Shown here: positions 25,888 through 33,928 of the stretch, in pieces
How the letters are laid out: every line of letters starts with the position of its first letter
Numbering within the stretch: the stretch's first letter is position 1
Source: Williamsia sp.
Lineage (GTDB): Bacteria; Bacteroidota; Bacteroidia; Chitinophagales; Chitinophagaceae
Assembly: GCA_015069695.1 (NCBI GenBank)
Contig: JADCRZ010000028.1
Coordinates: 18,368-82,367 of the forward strand
DNA length: 64,000 bases
Direction of reading: 5' to 3'
The notes under the pieces: model-generated
What the model was told of the DNA's origin: nothing
The model's input: only the letters and a program-made list of their open reading frames with translations
Database searches by the model: none
Program-made: the position numbers and the translations under genes

Positions 25888-25917
25888 CAAAAAAGTGGCA
25901 GGATGATCCTGCCACTT
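25888..25917 (-). terminator. Rho-independent terminator after the small lipoprotein gene
   Basis: On the minus strand, AAGTGGCAGGA and TCCTGCCACTT (25893-25917) form a stem of at least 11 base pairs with a three-base loop, followed directly by TTTTTTG. It lies 41 bases after the stop of the gene at 25959-26486. Confidence 0.85.
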
Positions 25918-25958
25918 CGGGTGTATAGTGGATTGATTGTTTTAAAGGGCTGGTTGAT

Positions 25959-26486
25959 TTACCAGTTGGTATTTTTGAAGAGCATGTCTTCGCTGTATTC
26001 GTTTGTGCATCCCAGGTAGTTTGTCTGGTTGTACTGTTCCAGGTAATAGCTGGAGTAAGCCGGGGCGTACTTGGGATAAAGCCCGTCGCTGTTGATATTG
26101 CCGGTTGTTTTTTTGCCGTTCTGGAATTTCTGGAATGTGCCCGATGCCGGACAGAACTTCCATGTTTTCGAATTGGGATTTACAACGATCGTTCCTTTGC
26201 GGTAGGTAAGGGTTTGCAGGTCGGAGCCATCGTTGGCATCTACATAAATGTATTGCTCAGCGGTTCCGTCGAGAGAAATTTTGTACGCGATGGTGCTGGT
26301 TACGTTTGCAGGGCGGGTGCCGTTGTAGCTGGAAAAATTGCTGATACTGAAATTGCCGATCTGCCATTTGCCAACGAGTTCGTCCGGTACTTCTATTTTT
26401 GACTCGGGTACTTTAACAACTTCTTTTTTACAGGAGGTGGCCAGCAGGGATATAGATGCAACAGCCAGGAAAAATACTTTTTTCAT
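25959..26486 (-). CDS. Small lipoprotein, function unknown
   Basis: The 175-residue protein has a signal peptide with lipobox LLATSC followed by Lys-Lys, typical for Bacteroidota lipoproteins. The mature part begins with a linker of charged residues (KEVVKVPESKIEVPDELVGKWQIG in short runs) and resembles a lipocalin-like small beta-barrel: VGKWQIGNF, TIAYKISLDGTAEQYIYVD and TYRKGTIVV. It follows the giant-protein cluster on the same strand after 187 bases and ends in a strong terminator. A 14-base inverted repeat brackets its upstream region. I do not recognise a named family. Confidence 0.8.
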   Translation of the reverse strand: MKKVFFLAVASISLLATSCKKEVVKVPESKIEVPDELVGKWQIGNFSISNFSSYNGTRPANVTSTIAYKISLDGTAEQYIYVDANDGSDLQTLTYRKGTIVVNPNSKTWKFCPASGTFQKFQNGKKTTGNINSDGLYPKYAPAYSSYYLEQYNQTNYLGCTNEYSEDMLFKNTNW

Positions 26487-26496
26487 AAAAAATTTT

Positions 26497-26573
26497 GATA
26501 ACGGTTTGTTTGATGAATTGCTTTTATTTTTTGTTTTGATAACACAAAGTTGTGCTCAGAACAAACCGTTATC
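26497..26573. repeat. Perfect 14-base inverted repeat upstream of the small lipoprotein gene
   Basis: GATAACGGTTTGTT at 26497-26510 is mirrored exactly by AACAAACCGTTATC at 26560-26573, with 49 bases of AT-rich sequence between. The near arm is 10 bases from the ATG of the small lipoprotein gene. It could fold the 5' leader or mark an operator pair; nothing else explains it. Confidence 0.55.
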
Positions 26574-26673
26574 AAGCAGCTCCGGTATGAACTGTTGCAA
26601 TAATGCTATGAAACAGATGATTCAATGCATAACAGGGATTTTAGCGTGTACGCAGGTTGCAGGCATGTACCCA

Positions 26674-28488
26674 TTATGTTGCAGCAGGTGTTGCTTCCCT
26701 TTTCTGCAGCAGGTCAAAGCGGAAATTGGCATCGATTTCTCCCTTGCCGACTTCTTTTTTCCTTGCCAGCCAATGAAGGGTCTGTCCATCAAACCAACGG
26801 ACCCGTTTCCATACCATGCTGAGCGCTACGCCGGTCCGCGGAATCTCTTCTTCGAAGATCAGGAGCGGGGCAGGTTTTTCATTCTCCGGCTTTCCTGTCC
26901 ATCCCAGCAAACGGGTTCGCGGCCGGATGCGTACCGGCTGAAAATCATTTGATACCCGGGGCGTCGCGGCCCTTTGCAGCATGACCTTTCGCCTGCCCGC
27001 AAGCTCGAGCTGGGCCGGTTCCACCGACATGGGAATAAAGGGGATCCTGTTTTCCGCCATGAGGGTGCCTGCCTTGTACGCCCATCCTTCTGAGAGCAGC
27101 TTGCCGGGCCCTGCCGGCGACAGCGGCGTTTCAAGTGATCTGATCCACAGCCCTGTTTGTTTGGCCAGTGTTTCTCCCTCCCGTCCGCCTCCGTACGGAC
27201 TGGCAATAATTTCTTCCACACCCCATACCATGTTGGCCATTTCATCGCGTACAAAAGAAACCTTTTCAACCGGTTTGCTTTCTTCCACAAAAGGAGCGGT
27301 GTTGGAAAGAAAAAGCCATTGCTTTTTGTCTTCGCCCTGTGTTTGAAAAAAAGACCAGTTCTTCTCTGGCGGGATTTCTGCCAGCCTGGTTTCTTTGCCA
27401 AAAATATCTGTTACTACCATACCTGTTATCCGGCATATGCTGCCGCTTGGGAACCGGATAGGGGCTACAAACCAATCGTTCCCATATACCAGTCCAAACT
27501 CGGCGAAGAGCATCTTGCTCAATTCTGTAGAGGCAGGCCTGATAGAGCCAAAATCAACCTGTCCGTCTTCCATTTCCCACAACCGTTTGGCAGGCATGCC
27601 GCGAAACCGCACGCCGGCAGGGATAACGGTTTCTGCCGACAGCACGGGGGTTTCTCCGCTCCATGCCGGCACTCTTTGGCTCTCCTGTAAAGGCTTTGCC
27701 GTAAACCCATGCCATTCCACGCCATCACCATCGTATTCTTCTTTCGAAAGCGTTTGTGGTTCCCCGTTAACGCCGCTGAAAAGGAGACTGGGCTGGTATT
27801 CCAGGTGCTGTGGATGCCAGCTGGTTTTCTGCGAAATTTTTTGTCCGAATACCCGCTCAAACCATTGCATAAATTCCTGCCCTGCTGCATCTACAACCGG
27901 ATTGGCCTGATCCAGAAAACCGGACGCAGGCTTCCCTGCCCGCAAAGCTAGCAGGAGGGCATAGCCATCGGCGGCCCTTCCGCCCGCTAAGGCACCCGTG
28001 AGCCCGATCGAAGTTTCGTCGCTGAATTTTTGTGCATGCTGGAACAGGTAGGCGCGGTCACCGGTTCCTGTTAAGGGGATAGGAACCTGGAAAGGCAGCC
28101 TGCTCCTGAACTGTTGGATCAGTTCCTCCGTTTGCACACCTGCTCTTTTTCGTAAGATCCTCTCCCAATGCCGTCCCATTTCCAGGCGGTCCGCAACAGA
28201 GGGGATAAATTCTTCCCTTTCTATCGGCAGCTCCAGCGGGCCCTGGTTCAGGTCAAATGGCTGAAAAGGCATACCGGGTGATCCCACCCCTTTTACAGGA
28301 GATGCCTGGCCGGTGATGCGTGTAAAAGCGGCGGTGCCTGCGTCTTCACCGTCCAGTTCTCCAAACTGCCATTGGCGCGTAAGCATCCACAGTGCATCCC
28401 GGATCTCGAAACGCAGGGCATTGTCGAGCTGGGTTTCGTTTCTGGGCGAAGCTTCCAGTCTGTTCCACATCAAAATAGATTCTTCCAT
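26674..28488 (-). CDS. Giant-protein cluster: 604-residue protein of unknown function
   Basis: The protein starts MEESILMWNRLEASPRN and carries, near residues 25-60, the segment LRFEIRDALWMLTRQWQFGELDGEDAG (given in family-like pieces: ALWMLTRQWQFGELDGEDAG). I recall the motif A-R-Q-W-Q-x-G-E-x-x-G-E-D-A-G from uncharacterised proteins of other phyla. There is no signal peptide or membrane span, so it is likely cytosolic or exported by a special route. The C-terminal third is Trp/Arg-rich and contains VRWFDGQTLHWLARKKE. It is the last gene of the cluster, 20 bases after the 323-residue frame. No enzyme motif is visible. Confidence 0.83.
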   Translation of the reverse strand: MEESILMWNRLEASPRNETQLDNALRFEIRDALWMLTRQWQFGELDGEDAGTAAFTRITGQASPVKGVGSPGMPFQPFDLNQGPLELPIEREEFIPSVADRLEMGRHWERILRKRAGVQTEELIQQFRSRLPFQVPIPLTGTGDRAYLFQHAQKFSDETSIGLTGALAGGRAADGYALLLALRAGKPASGFLDQANPVVDAAGQEFMQWFERVFGQKISQKTSWHPQHLEYQPSLLFSGVNGEPQTLSKEEYDGDGVEWHGFTAKPLQESQRVPAWSGETPVLSAETVIPAGVRFRGMPAKRLWEMEDGQVDFGSIRPASTELSKMLFAEFGLVYGNDWFVAPIRFPSGSICRITGMVVTDIFGKETRLAEIPPEKNWSFFQTQGEDKKQWLFLSNTAPFVEESKPVEKVSFVRDEMANMVWGVEEIIASPYGGGREGETLAKQTGLWIRSLETPLSPAGPGKLLSEGWAYKAGTLMAENRIPFIPMSVEPAQLELAGRRKVMLQRAATPRVSNDFQPVRIRPRTRLLGWTGKPENEKPAPLLIFEEEIPRTGVALSMVWKRVRWFDGQTLHWLARKKEVGKGEIDANFRFDLLQKREATPAAT

Positions 28489-28508
28489 AGCAATAAGATT
28501 TAGCGCGT

Positions 28509-29480
28509 TTAAGATGAAAAAGTTTTACCGGGAGCGTTCGGCAGATCCACCACGGGGCCGGTGGCGATGGCCGGGCCTGCCATCCTGAAATCAAGATTGG
28601 GGGTGTTGTTCCTGGCATCCACGGGCGTCACCAGCGCAGGCAGGAACTGTCCCAGCCAGGTTTTTTGCAGGGTTTCTGTATCGACGGCTCTTTTTTTCGC
28701 CAGGGAAAATGTTTCGGTTACCGTATTCACCAGTACATTCCAGTCCCAGGCTCCCCTTTGCTCCGGTGTTACCGCCAGCAGCATGCATTGGGGTGCTTCA
28801 CAGTCTGGTTCATTGTACTTGATGGCTGCGCCTGCGGTCAGCTCCGGCAGGGGAACCCGCTCGCGCCAGTCGTCCGTCAAAATACCGGCAACGGTTTGGC
28901 CTGCATCAAAACTGGCGGAGAATTCAAACGCCAGCGAAGTTGCCTGGGCAGGTGGAACCCAATTGGCGGGGAACTTACCGCCGATCCAGCAGTTGGGGGC
29001 ATCAGCAACAAAGGGCAGCTGAAGGATCCTGAGCCGGCGGGTGCTTGCCGGCGCTCCAAAGACCTCCCGCAGGTTTCCCATCGTCTGGTAGTTGCGTGGG
29101 TTTTCCCGGACCAGGGACAAGCCCTGGAGCCATTCTTCGGTTCCAAATTCTCCCGCTGCGGCAAGCAGGCCGGTATCATTGCAGGTGGCCGTGAGGGCGG
29201 CCGGATCGGGCAAGCGGAACCGGGGCAGTACCAGAAAATCTTCACCCACCAGCTTGCCGGCGATCTTTTGGAGCAAATCAAACCCTTTTTCCCCCCTGCT
29301 TTCAGGGACCAGGGAGCTGGTCCCGCCTGCGATACTTACGGCTTCGGCTAAGCGCTTTTGCATTTGCTCGATTACAAGCACTGCCTGATCAAGCAGCAGC
29401 CGGGCATTTGTCCGGTCACATACCCGCAGGCATTTCGGGGCTGCATCCCAACAGCCCACCAGGAACCCTTGCAGGAGCAA
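28509..29480 (-). CDS. Giant-protein cluster: 323-residue frame without ATG, possibly the C-terminal part of the preceding protein
   Basis: The frame shown starts at a TTG at 29480; no ATG or GTG lies between it and the TAA at 29541-29543. The codons between (for example GFSSAASQAAFDSLL) read like a normal protein, and the frame is the same as that of the 1450-residue gene upstream. So the product is either made by reinitiation at a non-ATG codon or is the C-terminal part of one protein of about 1794 residues interrupted by TAA. It contains a conserved-looking stretch WDAAPKCLRVCDRTNARLLL, a central region with LRILQLPFVADAPNCWIGG, and no known catalytic motif. Confidence 0.65.
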   Translation of the reverse strand: MLLQGFLVGCWDAAPKCLRVCDRTNARLLLDQAVLVIEQMQKRLAEAVSIAGGTSSLVPESRGEKGFDLLQKIAGKLVGEDFLVLPRFRLPDPAALTATCNDTGLLAAAGEFGTEEWLQGLSLVRENPRNYQTMGNLREVFGAPASTRRLRILQLPFVADAPNCWIGGKFPANWVPPAQATSLAFEFSASFDAGQTVAGILTDDWRERVPLPELTAGAAIKYNEPDCEAPQCMLLAVTPEQRGAWDWNVLVNTVTETFSLAKKRAVDTETLQKTWLGQFLPALVTPVDARNNTPNLDFRMAGPAIATGPVVDLPNAPGKTFSS

Positions 29481-29540
29481 TTGCAGCAGGCTGTCGAACG
29501 CTGCCTGTGAAGCAGCTGAGCTAAAACCGACCGGCAGGTT

Positions 29541-32500
29541 TTATTCCAGGGTTTGTCGCGCAGCATCCAGCTTTTGCATATAAAAGGGTATCGGACCTTT
29601 CTCGCCGGTTTCAGAAAACGCCCTGCAAACGGCCAGCAGGGCGGTATTCTCATACAGTTCAGCCGTGCCGGGCGTTCCTGTTTCAGCGGGTACCAGCCAG
29701 TCCTGCGGGCGCAGGGGACGGCTTTTTTCCAGCAAAGCGCCGATGGTGCGTATCAGCGGCATCAGCTCCTGCACCGCAAATTCATCCGGGGCGAAATCCG
29801 GTTCACGCTGAAAAGAAACTTCCAGCAGGCCTTTCGCATCCATGCCGGGCAGTTTGCGGGCTGCTTCTGTAAACAACCAGTTCAATCCGCTATCCTGCGG
29901 GCGCCCGCCCACTTTTTGCAGGAGATAGTAAAAATCAATTGCCTGTATACCCAGCGAGCCAAGGCCGATCTTAACACCGGCATTGTCTTCGCGGCGCACC
30001 CACGCAACGATCTTTGCCGGCAGGGGCAGCTGGTCGGCCAGCCAGCGGTTGAGATCAGGAGAGAGGCGGGCCGCCAGCGACAAGGTTCCCTGGTTGGTCG
30101 ACCATGTTCTCTCAGGCGCATCGGGTGCATTTAAAACAAATCCCATCCGGTGGGTGAGCACCCGGCTTTCGGCCGGCACCTGGGCGATTTCAGGCAGAAG
30201 AATGTCTGATCCTTCACTGGCGATGCGCAGGGCAGCCGCAGCGCGGTCCGGGTTTCCCTTCACTGTCTGGAATACACTTTCTGCCAGTACCAGATCACTG
30301 ACCGCATCAAACTGGTCTCCTGCCTCCCCAACAACTTTTTCAAAAGCTTCCTTTGCAGGTTGGTCGGTCTTGAAAACAGCCGTCAGCTTGTCGCTCCAGG
30401 TAGGTACTGTAAGCGGTTGCTGGTGTTTGTTCACAATGGCAAGACCGTCGGTGACCAATTCCAGGTTCGTGATCTTCGCAGCTTCGTTGATCTGCTGGTA
30501 ATCATCCCATTCATTGCGTTCGATATGGAGGGGAAAAGCAGTCCGCAGGTCCGGTACATACTGGGCCAGGGCAAGGTTGTCGTACATCCTTCTTTCGATG
30601 AAATAGCCCAACTGTTCGTTCAGCGAATGACCTTTGTTCACTGCTTTGAGCATGTCTACGGCCTGCCCCGTACGGGTTGCATCCAGGTTGGTGGCCAGGG
30701 TGGCGGATCCGGTTCCCTGCGAAAGGGAATGGTGTTCATAACCGGCCCGCAGGATAGATGCGGTGGCGGCATGCTCCAGCGAAGGTGTCAGTACAAACCC
30801 TTCACCGGTTGTAGCGCCGGCAGCCGGCACCTGCACGAGCTGGTTGCCCGGAAGTGCTTGTTGCAGGGCCGTAGCCGGATCGCTGCCCAGGTATACAAAG
30901 ACCTGTTTTTTTATTGTGGCTATCTGTGCTGGCTTGAAAGTGGAAAAATCAAATACCGGCATCACGGCGTTCTCATTTCCTTGCACGCCTGGCACGATCA
31001 CAGGCGGGGCTTTGATTTCCTGCACTTGTACCCAGGGCGTAAGGCCGGGTTGCAGGTTCTCCAGGTATCCATAAGCACCGATGTAGATGCCTTTTTCAAA
31101 CCCGGCCTTTTTTCTTTGCGTGCCGAGCCTTGAGAGCACCAATCCCTGCAGCCAGGCATCCAGCCGGTAGCTGCACAGATCGATGTGTTCGCAGCTTAAA
31201 CGTTCCAACCGGTTGATGGGTAAGGAAGCCAGTTCTGTCAGCGAAGCCATCACTTCTTTCAGGGTGCCGAGCAGATCAAAGAGGTAAAGCGGTTCTTTCA
31301 TCTTTTCCAGGATGGTGCTGTCAACGCGTTTTCCGCTGCCCAGGACCTCTTCAAAAAAAGCCCATTTGCCTTTGCGCGTTTCAAACGTGCTGTTGCTGAC
31401 TCCCAGGGCCTGCAGGAGGGATCTGTGCTCGTTGGATATCCCTGTACCTCCCAGCACATATTCCATTTCAAAGTCAAGCCGCGCCAGCGGACTTACAAGC
31501 TGCCGCTCCAGCTGCACCAGGTTAACTGCTGCGCTTACCCATCCCTGTAAGAGAGAGAAGCGGGCCATGTAAAACAGGAGCCTGGAGGTGCGTTGCACAA
31601 CGAACTGGCTAAACCCGGGGATAGTATGGTTCTTCAACTGCTCCAGGGTTGCGCCCGGCAGCAGGCCCAGGTAGTTCATGCCATTGTCCAGGAGCGGCGT
31701 TGCCACGTCCGCATCTTCCAGCGCCTGGTCAGTCAGCTTGTAATTTTCATCATCAAAGAATTTACCCAGCATCCCTGTCCGGGGATGAACAGGTTCGTTC
31801 CAGGCTGTGGCGCTTTCGAGCTTTGTTTTGAATGCGCCGGGGTTCAGCCTGATGCCTGCTTTTTCAGCACCCGCAGGATCGTTGCGGTAGTTGATATTCC
31901 AAAGCAGGTTCTCGCCGGCAACCAGGCGCCTGAAATAGCGGGTAGAGCTGGCCTGGTAGGCAAGCAGCTCGCGGAACTCCCTGTTCAGGATCTGCTCGTC
32001 CTTGTTTTGAAACACCCCTTTCATGGTTTTTACATTGCTGCTGAGCCGGCCCCATTGGTCATCCAGTTTTTTCAGCCATTTCACCAGCCGGTTTTCCTGG
32101 TTGGTTGCGCCCGGGTCTGTTTTCCACGCTGTCCAGGACGTTGCCGGCACAATGCCATAAGGCTGTTTGCCGATGCGGAAGGAGGGTAGCAGTCCGCGTG
32201 CGGTGACCCAGTTCTGAAAAAATGATTTTATAAAAATTGCATCTGCATCAGTAACACCGGGGCGCAGGTGGTTGTCGAGATAATAGCCCAGGGTGCCCGG
32301 CCAGAGTGCCCTGTTCATCAGCAGGGCCTCTTCTCCCTCCTTGCCGCCGCTATTCGCAGTGTTCTTAAAGATACCTGCGTCAACCCCCAGGGCCGTGGTC
32401 AGCCGTTGTGCATCTGAACGAGGGTCTCCTGCTGCCGGGGCGGAAAATTCCAGCCGGAAGGATTCTTCATCTGTAAGGCCGGCCGAGCTGAAGCCGGCAG

Positions 32501-33893
32501 GCTGGCCCGGTAAATTGTTGGTGGCCGTGCCTTGTGGCAGGAAGGCCAGGCTATCGGGTCTGTAACGGTGGTTGTCAAACAACTTTGTCAGCAGGCGGCC
32601 ACCCTCCGGTGCATCGGCGCCCATTTTCACCCCCAGCACAACCAGCCGGTCGATACCAGCCTGGTACTCTGCTTTGGAAAGAGGGAACCGGATCGCCATG
32701 CCCAGTTTTTCTGCTTCAGCCAGGTCGGTGAGCCAGCGGATGGAAGGGGGAAGCGTCAATACCTGGTCCTTTTCTGCAAAAGCCGTTTCTTCTTTTTCGT
32801 CGGGGTCAAAACCCAGTTGCAGGTAATCAGGAACAGCCGCACCCCCGAGTTCCCGGGCCGCCAGGTTGGGATTCTTAAAATAAACCCGTACGGTGAACTG
32901 TTCAGGAAGCAGGTCGGTTTTCGGCGGCAGGGTCCAGCTCTCGGATTTGATGGAAGGAACAGGAAATTTATCATCGGGTATGGTCACCAGGTCCGGACTG
33001 AAATTGTCTGGAAAATCAACCGGGCGCATTACCCGGGCGATCCAGCTGGCGCGGTGGGCGAGGCATTCAACGCGCAATTGTTTCCAGGCTGTGAGCTGCT
33101 TGTCTTCTTTTGTTTTCAGGGCCGTGGGGTCTGTCCCGTTTTTGCGGAATTCCCTTTCCGCGTCCCACATCTGTTGCCAGAATGCTTTGGCGGCAGCCAG
33201 TTCAATGTCGGTGATGGCGGTTTCATGGGTGTGCAAAAAGATGTCATCCGGAAAGATGCGGATCCACAAAACCCATTCATCTTCTACTTTTTGCCAGCGG
33301 CTCTTAGGCGTTCCGGTCGATGTTTGCTGGTTTAAACTGCTGATCAGGGCCGGCACGCCGGGTGCGGAATTGTGGGAAAGCGAATAGGCCTGCGAGCTGA
33401 TGGCGGCAAACGGATCTGCTTTTGGCTTCAGGTCGGGGAACAGGGCCCGGAGGCTCTGGCTTTGTGCAGGTGTGACCTTGTTAATGTCTACCAGCAACTC
33501 GTCGGGGATGTTGCGGGCAATGTATTTGGTAGTGAGAAAACGGGTCTGTATTTTCAGCGGCAGCAGCAACACGGGGGTGGCATCGTTCAGGTTAGACAAG
33601 ATGCGGCTTTGAATACCGTGTGCTTTAAACTCTTCCCGCGCAGCGCTCAATCCATTTTGCGCTGCACTCAAGTTTTGCTGGCTGGATGATAACCGCGCCA
33701 CAAGCTGGTCCCTTTCAAGCCGCAGGGGTGCGTCAGCAGGCAATTCCGCGAGCAGATTGCTCTTTAGGAAAAACGAGATCTGCTTTTCAAGGGCCAGCAT
33801 TTGCTGGCGGGCCAGGTAATTTTCCTGAAAAGCCGCTTCATAGCTGCGTTTGCTTTCAATGTACTTTTTCTGGCTTTCTTTGAACAATGCCAT
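29541..33893 (-). CDS. Giant-protein cluster: 1450-residue protein of unknown function
   Basis: The protein opens with a predicted coiled coil (residues about 5-105, rich in Gln/Glu/Lys/Ala). It then has a segment WVLWIRIFPDDIFLHTHETAIT near 225, a FDNHRYRPDSLAFLPQGTATNN stretch near 440, and GLLPSFRIGKQPYGIVPATSW near 575, each quoted only in part as a landmark. I recall the R-I-x-P-D-D-x-x-x-H-T-H-E and R-V/I-G-x-Q-P-Y-G motifs from uncharacterised large proteins in actinobacteria and other phyla. No signal peptide, membrane span or known catalytic domain is visible. It starts 35 bases after the 985-residue gene and ends with a TAA in frame with the next gene. Confidence 0.85.
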   Translation of the reverse strand: MALFKESQKKYIESKRSYEAAFQENYLARQQMLALEKQISFFLKSNLLAELPADAPLRLERDQLVARLSSSQQNLSAAQNGLSAAREEFKAHGIQSRILSNLNDATPVLLLPLKIQTRFLTTKYIARNIPDELLVDINKVTPAQSQSLRALFPDLKPKADPFAAISSQAYSLSHNSAPGVPALISSLNQQTSTGTPKSRWQKVEDEWVLWIRIFPDDIFLHTHETAITDIELAAAKAFWQQMWDAEREFRKNGTDPTALKTKEDKQLTAWKQLRVECLAHRASWIARVMRPVDFPDNFSPDLVTIPDDKFPVPSIKSESWTLPPKTDLLPEQFTVRVYFKNPNLAARELGGAAVPDYLQLGFDPDEKEETAFAEKDQVLTLPPSIRWLTDLAEAEKLGMAIRFPLSKAEYQAGIDRLVVLGVKMGADAPEGGRLLTKLFDNHRYRPDSLAFLPQGTATNNLPGQPAGFSSAGLTDEESFRLEFSAPAAGDPRSDAQRLTTALGVDAGIFKNTANSGGKEGEEALLMNRALWPGTLGYYLDNHLRPGVTDADAIFIKSFFQNWVTARGLLPSFRIGKQPYGIVPATSWTAWKTDPGATNQENRLVKWLKKLDDQWGRLSSNVKTMKGVFQNKDEQILNREFRELLAYQASSTRYFRRLVAGENLLWNINYRNDPAGAEKAGIRLNPGAFKTKLESATAWNEPVHPRTGMLGKFFDDENYKLTDQALEDADVATPLLDNGMNYLGLLPGATLEQLKNHTIPGFSQFVVQRTSRLLFYMARFSLLQGWVSAAVNLVQLERQLVSPLARLDFEMEYVLGGTGISNEHRSLLQALGVSNSTFETRKGKWAFFEEVLGSGKRVDSTILEKMKEPLYLFDLLGTLKEVMASLTELASLPINRLERLSCEHIDLCSYRLDAWLQGLVLSRLGTQRKKAGFEKGIYIGAYGYLENLQPGLTPWVQVQEIKAPPVIVPGVQGNENAVMPVFDFSTFKPAQIATIKKQVFVYLGSDPATALQQALPGNQLVQVPAAGATTGEGFVLTPSLEHAATASILRAGYEHHSLSQGTGSATLATNLDATRTGQAVDMLKAVNKGHSLNEQLGYFIERRMYDNLALAQYVPDLRTAFPLHIERNEWDDYQQINEAAKITNLELVTDGLAIVNKHQQPLTVPTWSDKLTAVFKTDQPAKEAFEKVVGEAGDQFDAVSDLVLAESVFQTVKGNPDRAAAALRIASEGSDILLPEIAQVPAESRVLTHRMGFVLNAPDAPERTWSTNQGTLSLAARLSPDLNRWLADQLPLPAKIVAWVRREDNAGVKIGLGSLGIQAIDFYYLLQKVGGRPQDSGLNWLFTEAARKLPGMDAKGLLEVSFQREPDFAPDEFAVQELMPLIRTIGALLEKSRPLRPQDWLVPAETGTPGTAELYENTALLAVCRAFSETGEKGPIPFYMQKLDAARQTLE

Positions 33894-33928
33894 AACAAGG
33901 TTTTTAAAGATGAGGAGGCACGAAAAGA

